Shown here: in pieces, positions 36,911 through 45,331 of the stretch
Layout: every line of letters starts with the position of its first letter
How positions within the stretch are numbered: position 1 is the stretch's first letter
NCBI RefSeq assembly: GCF_021390595.1
Contig: NZ_JAJEJR010000001.1
Coordinates: forward strand, 2,170,001-2,234,000
DNA from: Paraburkholderia sp. HP33-1
GTDB lineage: Bacteria; Pseudomonadota; Gammaproteobacteria; Burkholderiales; Burkholderiaceae
Direction of reading: 5' to 3'
DNA: 64,000 nucleotides
Notes under the pieces: model-generated
Told to the model about the DNA's origin: nothing
Databases searched by the model: none
What the model saw: only the letters and a program-made list of their open reading frames with translations
Position numbers and translations under genes: made by a program

Positions 36911-37264
36911 TCACGGGTAATACACGGCGAGCCATACGCTTGGCTCGGTGTCGCTCGTCCACGCGACGCGGTGCCGGCAATGCGCGTCGATCAGCACGTG
37001 ATCGCCGGGCTTCATCGGATGCGGTTCGGGCTCGCCGTCGAATTCGAGCACCGCCGCGCCGGCGAGCAGCACGACCCATTCGGCGCGCGGACTGTCGTAC
37101 CAGAAGCCGGGCGGACTCGCCTGCCCGTTCGAAACGATCCGCTCGATGGTCACGCCGCCCTGCTCGACGAGCGCGTCGACATGCTCATCGGGCGTCGCCG
37201 CCAACTGCGCGACGGCGCCGAACAGATTGCCGCTGCTACGTGCCGGTTTGAGCGAGCTTGTCAT
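36911..37264 (-). CDS. Small cupin-domain protein
   Basis: Single cupin of 117 residues. The beta-barrel motifs appear as WVVLLAGAAVLEFDGE and PGDHVLIDAHCRHRVAWT, with potential metal-binding His and Glu residues although the first cupin motif lacks the usual HxH. The small stand-alone form is common, and its substrate or sensing role is unknown. It begins 28 bp after the flavin reductase stop, so the two may be co-transcribed. Confidence 0.8.
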   Translation of the reverse strand: MTSSLKPARSSGNLFGAVAQLAATPDEHVDALVEQGGVTIERIVSNGQASPPGFWYDSPRAEWVVLLAGAAVLEFDGEPEPHPMKPGDHVLIDAHCRHRVAWTSDTEPSVWLAVYYP

Positions 37265-37292
37265 GGGCCTGTCGTGCCAGCGTCAATGCCGC

Positions 37293-38690
37293 TCATTGCA
37301 TGGGTTTGAGCCCATCGAGCAGCGTCGGCACCAGCTCGCAGATCGTCGGATGCACGTGCATCGCGTATTGCAAGGTCGGATACGGCGCGCCCGCGGTCAT
37401 GATGTCGACGAACGTATGGATAGCCTCGTCGCCCTCGATGCCGTGAATCGCCGCGCCGAGTATCTGCTTGCTGCCGGCATCCACGAGCGCCTTCATGAAG
37501 CCGTCGGTTTCGCCGCGCTCGCGCGCCCGGCCCACGCGCGACATCGGCATCGTCGCAATCAGCGCTTCGCGGCCACTCTTGCGCACCTCCTCCTCCGACA
37601 TGCCGACGCGCGCGAGCGGCGGATCGACGAACACCGCATACGTCATGATCCGCGTGTCGACGCTGCGCGCGCCGCCGTCGAGCAGGTTCGCCGCGACGAT
37701 CTGGTAGTCGTCGTAGGACGTGTGCGTGAACGCGCCGCGGCCGTTCACGTCGCCGATCGCCCACACACCCGGCACGCTGGTGCGCAACTGGCCGTCGACG
37801 ATGATCGTGCCGTGCCGGTCGATCTCTATGCCGGCGACGTCGAGACCGAGGTCGTCGGTATTCGGCGTGCGGCCGGTCGCCAACAGCAGATGCGACGCCT
37901 CCATGGCCGGAATGTTCTGCTCGAAGCCGATGCACATCTCGTTCGCGTGATGCGGATGCGGCTCGACGCGCGTCGGCTGCACGCCGAAATGAAACTCGAC
38001 GCCATCGCGAGCGAGCACCTTCTGCACCGACTCCGCGAAATCGGCATCCTCGCGGTTGAGCACGCGCTCGCCGCGCACGAGCACGCTGACGCGGCTGCCG
38101 AAGCGGCGAAACACCTGCGCGAATTCGAGCGCGATATAGCTGCCGCCGACGATCACCAGATGATTCGGTAACGTGGTCAGTTCGAGCAGCGTCGAGTTCG
38201 TGTAGTACGGAATCCGCTGGATCCCTTCGAGCGGCGGCACGACGGCGCGTGTGCCCGTGTTGATGAAGATTTCGTAGGCGCTGAGGTCGTCCAGCAGTTG
38301 GCCGTCGCGCCCGCTGATCGCGAGCGTACGCGCGCCGGTGAAACGCGCGTGGCCGTTGAACACCGTGATGTTTTTCGTGCCGCGCAGCCACTTCTCGACG
38401 CCGCTGCGCGACTCTCCGATGATCCGGTCCTTGCGCGCCTTCACGGCCGCGAGATCGACGCTGACCGGCCCCACCTGCACGCCGAGCTCCGCCGCATGGC
38501 GTGCCACATGCGCCGCGCGAGCGCTCGCCACATAGGATTTGGTCGGCGTGCAGCCAACGTTCACGCAGGTGCCGCCGAACTCCGCGCGTTCGATCACCGC
38601 GGTTCGACGGCCGCTTTGAGCGAGGCGCACGGCGAGCGGCGCACCGCCTTGTCCCGTACCGATCACGACTGCGTCGAAGTGCTGTGGCAT
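37293..38690 (-). CDS. Class I FAD/NAD(P) disulfide oxidoreductase (mercuric-reductase-like)
   Basis: Flavoprotein of 465 residues. The FAD-binding VVIGTGQGGAPLA is near the N terminus and the redox-active pair Cys42/Cys47 lies in GGTCVNVGCTPTKS. An NAD(P)-binding region (VIVGGSYIALEFAQVFRRFG), the second FAD motif AIGDVNGRGAFTHT and a dimerisation domain with His447 and Glu452 in HPTICE follow. Lipoamide dehydrogenase, mercuric reductase and glutathione reductase share this plan; GQGGAPLA and the lack of an N-terminal heavy-metal domain or C-terminal cysteine pair argue against a genuine MerA. Substrate unknown. Confidence 0.87.
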   Translation of the reverse strand: MPQHFDAVVIGTGQGGAPLAVRLAQSGRRTAVIERAEFGGTCVNVGCTPTKSYVASARAAHVARHAAELGVQVGPVSVDLAAVKARKDRIIGESRSGVEKWLRGTKNITVFNGHARFTGARTLAISGRDGQLLDDLSAYEIFINTGTRAVVPPLEGIQRIPYYTNSTLLELTTLPNHLVIVGGSYIALEFAQVFRRFGSRVSVLVRGERVLNREDADFAESVQKVLARDGVEFHFGVQPTRVEPHPHHANEMCIGFEQNIPAMEASHLLLATGRTPNTDDLGLDVAGIEIDRHGTIIVDGQLRTSVPGVWAIGDVNGRGAFTHTSYDDYQIVAANLLDGGARSVDTRIMTYAVFVDPPLARVGMSEEEVRKSGREALIATMPMSRVGRARERGETDGFMKALVDAGSKQILGAAIHGIEGDEAIHTFVDIMTAGAPYPTLQYAMHVHPTICELVPTLLDGLKPMQ

Positions 38691-38854
38691 GGCAACTCTC
38701 CGGGGCTGGGTGCAGTTCGTAGCATCTTACGCTTAGTCCCACGGGGTGCCATGCCGGATTGGGCGGGCGCTGTGCTGATGGCCCGGCTTGCCACGCGCCG
38801 CGCGCGAGGCGGCGCAATTCAGTTCGGGTTACTGTGTTTGCCGCCCCGAACTTC

Positions 38855-39043
38855 TCAAGCGTGACAATGAACCGCGCAAATCAACTCGCGCGAACGTTGC
38901 AATGCGGCCTGCGCGCCGCGCGCCGCGAACACCCAGCCGACCTGGCCGAGATTGAAGTCCTGCGACACCATCACCTGCATGAGCGCGACCATCGGCAGCA
39001 CGACCGACGGCCGGTAAAGCTGGTTCCTGATCAACTCTGACAT
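38855..39043 (-). CDS. Small hypothetical protein
   Basis: A 62-residue open frame starting at ATG 39043 behind a G-rich ribosome-site-like GGGGG. The central part (SVVLPMVALMQVMVSQDFNL) is hydrophobic and might be one membrane segment. No family recognised. It fills part of an otherwise empty 490-bp region, and coding is uncertain. Confidence 0.35.
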   Translation of the reverse strand: MSELIRNQLYRPSVVLPMVALMQVMVSQDFNLGQVGWVFAARGAQAALQRSRELICAVHCHA

Positions 39044-39179
39044 CACGACCCCCAAACGCGTGACGCCGCTTCGGCACCACGCACCAATAACGTTTCGATG
39101 GGGGAATTTTAGGGAGTGCGTCACCGCCGATAAATAGCGGCAACGCGAAGTCACTTGTTCGGCAATCTGAACAATCGCG

Positions 39180-41492
39180 TCAGGACGCGTTGGCCGTGCC
39201 GATCATCTGCGCGTCGTACAGCGTGCGCGCATACGCGCTCGCGCCGACCGGCCGGCTGTACAGATAGCCCTGCTGCTTGTCGCAATCGATCGTACGCAGA
39301 AACGCCGCCTGCTCGGCGGTCTCGACGCCCTCGGCCGTCACGTTCATGCCGAGCGAGTGCGCCATCGCGACGACCGCCTGCGTGATTGCGACCGAATCGC
39401 GGTGATCGGGAAGTCCCGCGACGAACGAACGGTCGATTTTCAGGTTGTGCAGCGGAAAGCGCTTCAGATACGACAGCGAGGAGTAACCCGTACCGAAGTC
39501 ATCGACCGACACGCGCACGCCCATCGCGTTCAGCGCGCTCAGCATCGGCAGCACGGTGTCGCTGTCGCTCATCAGCAGCCGCTCGGTGATCTCGAGTTCG
39601 AGCGCAGCCGGTTCGAGCCCGGACTGCGCGAGACAGCGTTCGATGCGCTCGAGCAACCCGTCGTTGAACTGCCGCGGCGACAGGTTCACCGCGACGATCA
39701 GATGCGGCGCGAGCGTGCGCCGCCACTGGGCGACCTGCTCGCAGGCGTGCTCGAGCACCCAGTCGCCGATCTCGACGATCAGCCCGGCGTCCTCGGCGAC
39801 CGGAATGAATTCGCCCGGCGACACGTTGCCCAGCTCGCTGTTGTACCAGCGCAGCAGCGCTTCCGCGCCGATCGTGCGGCCGCTCTGGCTATCGACGATC
39901 GGCTGGTACACGAGGCTCAGCTCGTTGCCGGCGAGCGCGCGCCGCAGCGACTGCTCGATCGTGAAACGCCGCTGCAGATGCTGGTTCAGCTCGGCGGTGA
40001 AGAACTGGAAGTTGTTGCGGCCGCGCTGCTTCGCGTGATACATCGCCGAGTCGGCGTTGCGCATCAGCGTCGCGACGTCCTGACCGTCCTCGGGAAAGAG
40101 GCTGATGCCGATCGACGCGCCGAGGTAGTACTCGTTGCCCGCCACCGCGAACGGCACCGCGATCATCTCGAGAACGCGATGGGCCAGGCCGATCAGCTCA
40201 TCCGTCTCGCCGTACGCGCTGGCTACGATCACAAACTCGTCGCCACCGACGCGCGCGAGCGTGTCGGCACGTCCGACGCAGGCCGACAGCCGCTCGGCGA
40301 CGCTGCACAGCAACGCATCGCCGGCTTCGTGACCGGCGGTGTCGTTGACCTTCTTGAAGCCGTCGAGATCGACGAACAGCACGGCGACGGCGGCGAGCTC
40401 GGCGCCATGGTCGTCGGCGGCACGCGGCGCGAACAGGTCGCGCATCCGCTCGATCAGATAGGCGCGGTTGTAGAGGCCCGTCAGCGAATCGCGCGTGGCG
40501 AGGAACTTCAGCTGACGCTGCGCCTCGCGCACCGGTCCGATGTCGGTGAACGAAATCAGTACCGAGTCCGGCTCGCTGTCGCCGGGCCGCAGGATCGGTA
40601 CGACGTTCTCCGTGATCCACACGACTTCGCCGCTCGTCAGCTCGAGGCCGATCGTCACGCCGAGCATCGGCTTGCCGGTCGCGAAGACCTGCGCGACCGG
40701 AAGGTTGGTGTCGCCGATGACCGTGCCGTCCTCGCCGAACGCACGCGTCATCACGGTCTGCATGCTGCGGCCCACGATCTGCGATGTCACGCGGAGCATG
40801 CGCTGCGCACTGGGATTGCAGGCGAGCACCACGCCGGTGCGCGACTGCACGACGATGCCCTCGCTCAGATGATCGACGACGAGCCGGTGACGCTCCTCGC
40901 TATGCGCGAGGCGCTGCGCCATCGTGTCCTGATGAACCGCGAGGCCGACGCTGTTGCCGATATCGCGCAGCATCGCTTCTGCCTCGGGGGTCGGACGGCG
41001 GGTGGCGCGGTAGTAGACGGCGAATGCGCCGAGGACGATGCCCGCGTCGTTTTCGAACGGCACGGACCAGCACGCGCGCAGGCCGTGCGGCAGCGCGATA
41101 TTGCGGAAGTTTTCCCACAGCGGATCGGTTTCGATGTCGTCGACGATCACCAGACGCCGCTCGAACATCGCGGTGCCGCATGAGCCGGCGCGCGGACCGA
41201 TCGCCGCGCCCTCGACCGCGGCGCTGAAGGCGGGCGGCAGCGACGGTGCGCCGCCGACCCGCACGTGCACGCCGTCCGGGTCGAGCAGCAGAATCGAGCA
41301 GCACGCGCCGTCGCCGAGCAGCACCTCGGCGCGACGGCAGACTTCGTCGAGCAGCTCGGGCAGCGGTGTGTTGCGGGTGATCAGCCGCAATACGCTGCGC
41401 TCGGACGCGAGTACTTCCTCGGCCCGCTGCGGCCCGTAACGGGCGCCCTCTGGCGTGGCAGTCGAGCCACGTGATGTCGCATCGCAATTCAT
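39180..41492 (-). CDS. GAF-PAS-GGDEF-EAL cyclic-di-GMP signalling protein
   Basis: Cytoplasmic protein of 770 residues with four domains. The GAF domain (about 35-180) is followed by a PAS domain (about 200-310), GGDEF (about 325-490, intact GGDEF at 416-420) and EAL (about 515-765, with Glu544 of EALLRW and DDFGTGYSSLSYLKRF). Both catalytic motifs look intact, so it may make and degrade c-di-GMP under control of the sensory domains; in such hybrids one activity often dominates. No membrane helix. The ATG at 41492 follows a GGGGGG tract; the in-frame TTG at 41507 is less likely. No partner gene adjoins. Confidence 0.92.
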   Translation of the reverse strand: MNCDATSRGSTATPEGARYGPQRAEEVLASERSVLRLITRNTPLPELLDEVCRRAEVLLGDGACCSILLLDPDGVHVRVGGAPSLPPAFSAAVEGAAIGPRAGSCGTAMFERRLVIVDDIETDPLWENFRNIALPHGLRACWSVPFENDAGIVLGAFAVYYRATRRPTPEAEAMLRDIGNSVGLAVHQDTMAQRLAHSEERHRLVVDHLSEGIVVQSRTGVVLACNPSAQRMLRVTSQIVGRSMQTVMTRAFGEDGTVIGDTNLPVAQVFATGKPMLGVTIGLELTSGEVVWITENVVPILRPGDSEPDSVLISFTDIGPVREAQRQLKFLATRDSLTGLYNRAYLIERMRDLFAPRAADDHGAELAAVAVLFVDLDGFKKVNDTAGHEAGDALLCSVAERLSACVGRADTLARVGGDEFVIVASAYGETDELIGLAHRVLEMIAVPFAVAGNEYYLGASIGISLFPEDGQDVATLMRNADSAMYHAKQRGRNNFQFFTAELNQHLQRRFTIEQSLRRALAGNELSLVYQPIVDSQSGRTIGAEALLRWYNSELGNVSPGEFIPVAEDAGLIVEIGDWVLEHACEQVAQWRRTLAPHLIVAVNLSPRQFNDGLLERIERCLAQSGLEPAALELEITERLLMSDSDTVLPMLSALNAMGVRVSVDDFGTGYSSLSYLKRFPLHNLKIDRSFVAGLPDHRDSVAITQAVVAMAHSLGMNVTAEGVETAEQAAFLRTIDCDKQQGYLYSRPVGASAYARTLYDAQMIGTANAS

Positions 41493-41683
41493 TGTTGCGC
41501 CCCCCAACCCGACATCGGCAAGTTAGCGTTCGCGGCACATCCGGGTTTACCCTAGGCCGGCGTGAAAATCTGCAATTCATCACGTGCGGACGGTCGCGGG
41601 TGTGGCGTGCAAGCATCGGATGACGCGGGTACCTCGGCTGACGGCGGCTTCATCGTCGTCAATGCTGCGGCCGCGTCAATGCC

Positions 41684-42493
41684 TCAATTGTTGCCGCCGC
41701 CTCCGGGAGGCCGTGGACCCCCGCCGCCGCCACCGCCACCACCGCTTGGGGGACCGCTTTGGGGCCCACCTGGGAAACGATTGCTGCCGCCCTGCGGCCC
41801 GCCGCCGGGCGGACGACCGCCTCCGCCACCTTGCGGTCCGCCGGAAGGACGGCCGCCTGCGTTGCCCGGTGGCGGACCACCCTGTGGCCTTCCGCCCACG
41901 TTGCCCGGGGGCGAACCACCCGGCGGGCGTCCACCCGCGTTGCCCGCAGGCGAGCCGCCAGACGGCGGGCCACCCGCGTTGCCCGGCGGCCGACTTCCTG
42001 CATGTCCTGAGGGCGATCCGCCCGGGCGCGTTTGCGGCGGCCTGTAGTTCGCCGGCGGGTGCCCTGCGCCTGCCCGCGGCGGCGGAGGCGGTGCATGATT
42101 TACCCAGCGTGATTGCTGGCCGTACCACGATCGCCCGCGATAGTGGTTGCCCCAGTAATCGCCGATCGAGAACGCGAGGATCGGCAGGCCGAGCGCGGCG
42201 CCGTAGTTCAGCGGCATGTAGCCGCCCTGGTATGCCGAACTGAGCCGCGCCGCATACACCCAGCCGCGCAGATTCGGCGCCGCGACGTCACACCACTGGT
42301 AGTTGCTCAGGCACCCCATCACCGTCACCGCAGCGCCGCCCGGCAACTGCGTGACGATCGGGTAGTCGGACGCCGGGCCCGCGTGCACGTTGGTCTGGCT
42401 GGTCGTATAGGCCTGCGACTGCGCGCTGGCCACGCCGGGCAGCGCTACCAGGCCCGCTGCCACGTAAGCGCCGACGACAAGTTGTCGTTTCAT
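41684..42493 (-). CDS. Secreted SH3-domain protein with Gly/Pro-rich tail
   Basis: Protein of 269 residues. A signal peptide (MKRQLVVGAYVAAGLVALPG... ending ASA before Gln-Ser) is followed by a bacterial SH3 domain (about 30-90; NVHAGPASDYPIVTQLPGG and WCDVAAPNLRGWVYAARLSS). A middle segment follows, and the last 130 residues are an extreme low-complexity tail of PPGGSP/NAGGRP-type repeats ending in polyglycine. SH3b domains usually bind peptidoglycan, so a periplasmic or envelope role is likely. A strong AGGAGG precedes the ATG. The tail is coded by GC-rich repeats that could expand or contract. Confidence 0.85.
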   Translation of the reverse strand: MKRQLVVGAYVAAGLVALPGVASAQSQAYTTSQTNVHAGPASDYPIVTQLPGGAAVTVMGCLSNYQWCDVAAPNLRGWVYAARLSSAYQGGYMPLNYGAALGLPILAFSIGDYWGNHYRGRSWYGQQSRWVNHAPPPPPRAGAGHPPANYRPPQTRPGGSPSGHAGSRPPGNAGGPPSGGSPAGNAGGRPPGGSPPGNVGGRPQGGPPPGNAGGRPSGGPQGGGGGRPPGGGPQGGSNRFPGGPQSGPPSGGGGGGGGGPRPPGGGGNN

Positions 42494-42758
42494 TCTTCCT
42501 CCTTTTTCGACGGCTGCGTTTTGACCAGGCCGGCCAAAGTGCGTCCACGTCCTATCTTCTTATATATAGACGTTGCACCCGCTTCATGACACGCGAACGT
42601 CCATGAGCGCCGATCGAGGCCGCTTTGCAACGTCGCCGCACCGCGCGGCAAGATCTGGTAACAACCTGCCCGAACTCCCGCGTTGTTCGGACATCCGCGA
42701 GGCGCGTGGCCGGCCGATCATCGGCAGCATGATCAATCGATGCACCACCGGGACCCCG

Positions 42759-43340
42759 ATGAACCTCTTCCGCCCACTTCTGATCGCCGGACTACTGCTC
42801 GCGCATCCGTACGCCAACGCCACGAGCTTCGACTGCCAGCGCGGCCGCTCGCCGACTGAGCGCATGATCTGCGGCGACTCCGCGCTATCGACGCTCGACG
42901 ACACCTTGGGCCAGCTCTACTGGAAAGCCCGCCGGCGAGTCGCCCAGCGCCGCGCGTTCATCGACGACAGCGACAGCAAGTGGGCCTGGCGCGAAGCGAA
43001 CTGCCGCGACGCGACCTGTTTGCGGACGTGGTACGAGACGCGTATCGACGAATTGCAGCGGCTGCTGGCCAGCTTGCCGGGCGGCGCGCGGCACTCGGCA
43101 TCGCCGGCAGCGGATCCGGAAGTGGACCCTTCGTCGCTGCAATGCACGGCCGCGAAGCCTGGCCTCATCATCAACGAACAATGTGCGAGCGTGATCGGGC
43201 AGTCCGGCAAGCAGTGGAAGTATCAGCCGAGTGATGCCGAATGGTTCTGCGGCGTAGCCTCGCTCGCTGCAGCGGACGTGGCGCCATCCCCATCGCAAGC
43301 GCCGATGCAGCCACAGGTGCAAGCGAGCACCGGGCAATGA
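42759..43340 (+). CDS. Secreted LprI-like / DUF1311 protein
   Basis: Protein of 193 residues with a signal peptide (MNLFRPLLIAGLLLAHPYANA) followed by a four-cysteine DUF1311/LprI-type region: TSFDCQRGRSPTERMICGD, LSTLDDTLGQLYW, WAWREANCRDATCLRTWYETRI. Relatives include lysozyme inhibitor LprI; the C-terminal 80 residues are extra. Upstream in-frame methionines (from 42573) precede no signal-like sequence, so the ATG at 42759 is preferred. No partner gene. Confidence 0.8.
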   Translation: MNLFRPLLIAGLLLAHPYANATSFDCQRGRSPTERMICGDSALSTLDDTLGQLYWKARRRVAQRRAFIDDSDSKWAWREANCRDATCLRTWYETRIDELQRLLASLPGGARHSASPAADPEVDPSSLQCTAAKPGLIINEQCASVIGQSGKQWKYQPSDAEWFCGVASLAAADVAPSPSQAPMQPQVQASTGQ

Positions 43341-43419
43341 ACCGGCCGGAAACACTGGCACCGGCGGCTGTAATCGCGCGCCGGTGACTCGCGTGTCGGA
43401 AGCCGTTGCGCCGGCAGGC

Positions 43420-43707
43420 TCAGCCGGCGGCGGAAGGCTCGTCGCGCTCGCCGGTGCCGAACAGTCCCGCGCAAAGCTGCGCGCCGAGTTCGCTCAACGA
43501 CGCGGCTCCGGTGCCGTCGTCGCGGAACATCGTGTCGACGAAACCGCCGCCCGAGAGCAACGTCAACTGCCGCCGCAAGCTGCTCATCGGCACACCGGCC
43601 TGCTTCGACAGCTTCGCGAGCGACCACGCGCGCCACGGCGTCTCGCGATGCGCGCGCCATAGCTGCGCGAGTATCGCGGCGAGTTGCGGGTCGATGTCGT
43701 CGTTCAT
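43420..43707 (-). CDS. Small winged-helix DNA-binding protein
   Basis: 95 residues folding as a winged helix: WSLAKLSKQAGVPMSSLRRQLTLLSGGGFVDT has the helix-turn-helix and wing pattern of ArsR/MarR-like proteins. There are no obvious metal or redox cysteines. GAGGAG lies 6 bases before the ATG. It follows the MocR-type gene by 46 bp on the same strand and may be co-transcribed. A transcription regulator is likely; its target is unknown. Confidence 0.75.
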   Translation of the reverse strand: MNDDIDPQLAAILAQLWRAHRETPWRAWSLAKLSKQAGVPMSSLRRQLTLLSGGGFVDTMFRDDGTGAASLSELGAQLCAGLFGTGERDEPSAAG

Positions 43708-43753
43708 GCGGTCTCCTCGTTGTGATGTGTCATTGACGCTCCCGTGGTGCCGC

Positions 43754-45190
43754 TTACGTCATCCCGGCAGCCAGCTCACCGAGCGTCTTCAACGCCGCTT
43801 CGGCCTGCGCGGTCCACGGATAGCTGTAGTTGAGCCGGATGAAGTGCCGAAAATCGTTGCGCGTCGAAAACATCATGCCCGGCCCGACCGTGATCCCGCG
43901 TTCGAGCGCCGCCTGATAGAGCCGCATCGAATCGATCGCGGCGGGCAGCTCGACCCACAGCACGTAGCCGCCCCGCGGGCTCGACACCCGCGTGCCGACC
44001 GGGAAGAAGCGCAGCACCAGCGCGCTCATGATGCTCGCCTGCTGCCGATAGACGCGGCGCAAATGCCGCAGATGCCTGTCGTAGCCATCCAGACGCAGAT
44101 AATCGGCGAGCGCGACCTGCGGCACCGACGGCGTCGTCAGCGTATTCAGGAACTTGAGCTTCTCGACCTGCGCGCGATAGCGCCCCGGCAGCGCCCAGCC
44201 GATCCGGTATGACGCCGTCAGGCTTTTCGAAAACGACGCACAGTGCAGCACGAGCCCCTGGGTGTCGAAGGTCTTCAGCGTCGACGGCCGCGTGTCGCCG
44301 AAATACAGCTCCTGGTAGACATCGTTCTCGATCGCCGGAATCTCGTGCGCGGCCAGCAGCTCGACCAGTTGCCGCTTGCGCTCGTCGGACATGCAAAAAC
44401 CGAGCGGATTCTGGAAATTCGGCATCACCATGCACGCGGCGATCTTCTGTCGCGCGATCACTTTCGCGAGCGCGTCGATGTCGATGCCGTCGACCGGGTG
44501 CGTCGCCACCTCGATCGCGCGCATGCCGAGGCGCTCGATCGCGTGCAGCATCGCGTAGTAGGTCGGCGATTCGACCGCGACGGTGTCGCCCGGCTTCGCT
44601 ACCGCCTGCAGGCTCAGGTTGATCGCCTCGGTCGCGCCGAGCGTGATGACGATCTCGCCCGGATCGACCGGCAGACCGTTTTCCGCGTAGCGCCGCGCGA
44701 TCTGCCGGATCAGTTCTGGATTGCCCGGCGGCAGATCGTCGATCAGGTTCCAGCTGGCGTGCCGGCGAGCAATCGCGTTCGCGTACTGGTTGATGCGCCG
44801 CCACGGGAACAGCGACGGATCGGGATACGGTGAGCCGAACGGCACGGCGTCGTGCGCGCGGATGCTGCGCAGCGTCGACAGCACGAGCCGGCTGACGTCG
44901 ACCGTCGCGGGCACCGGCGGCGGTGCCGCTGATTCGCGGCCCGCGCCTGCCTCGGCGGGCGGCGGCGCGAGCGCGCGCGCCGCGGCGTCGCGCACGAAAT
45001 AGCCGGACTGCGGGCGTGTTTCGACGATGCCGCGGCTCTCCAGCAACGCATACGCGTGCAGCACCGTCTTGATGCTGACGCCGTGCTGCTGGCTCGCCTG
45101 ACGCACCGACGCAATCCGCTCGCCGGCCGCGAACACGCCGCGGCGCACGGCTTCGGTGATTTCGTCGGCGAGTTTTTCGTAGAGCTTCAT
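43754..45190 (-). CDS. MocR-type regulator (GntR HTH fused to PLP aminotransferase fold)
   Basis: Transcription factor of 478 residues with an N-terminal GntR winged helix (about 1-75; VRQASQQHGVSIKTVLHAYALLESRG) and a C-terminal fold-I aminotransferase-like domain. The pyridoxal-phosphate lysine is Lys322 in SFSKSLTASYRIGW, and NFQNPLGF is the typical Asn-Pro motif. MocR proteins sense PLP or amino-acid-like ligands rather than transaminate. It is divergent from the YdeP-family gene across 141 bp; it may regulate that gene, itself, or a distant target. Confidence 0.9.
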   Translation of the reverse strand: MKLYEKLADEITEAVRRGVFAAGERIASVRQASQQHGVSIKTVLHAYALLESRGIVETRPQSGYFVRDAAARALAPPPAEAGAGRESAAPPPVPATVDVSRLVLSTLRSIRAHDAVPFGSPYPDPSLFPWRRINQYANAIARRHASWNLIDDLPPGNPELIRQIARRYAENGLPVDPGEIVITLGATEAINLSLQAVAKPGDTVAVESPTYYAMLHAIERLGMRAIEVATHPVDGIDIDALAKVIARQKIAACMVMPNFQNPLGFCMSDERKRQLVELLAAHEIPAIENDVYQELYFGDTRPSTLKTFDTQGLVLHCASFSKSLTASYRIGWALPGRYRAQVEKLKFLNTLTTPSVPQVALADYLRLDGYDRHLRHLRRVYRQQASIMSALVLRFFPVGTRVSSPRGGYVLWVELPAAIDSMRLYQAALERGITVGPGMMFSTRNDFRHFIRLNYSYPWTAQAEAALKTLGELAAGMT

Positions 45191-45331
45191 GCGATTCGGA
45201 CGGTGTCAGGCAGCGTCGCGCAACTGTACTCCTATTCTTTCCGATTTTCTGTATCCGACGTCGTTTGTGGAACACAGTAGGCTTCGCGGAATTGGTCTGC
45301 AAAGCCCGTCGAATCTGTCCACTGCCACGTC

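Noticed and set aside
37293..38690. Mercuric reductase (merA)
   Set aside because: No heavy-metal N-domain, no C-terminal vicinal cysteines and no mer neighbours; only general class I flavin reductase is supported.
41684..42010. CRISPR-like repeats in the Gly/Pro-coding region
   Set aside because: The repeats are irregular, in frame and coding for a low-complexity tail; no spacers or cas genes.
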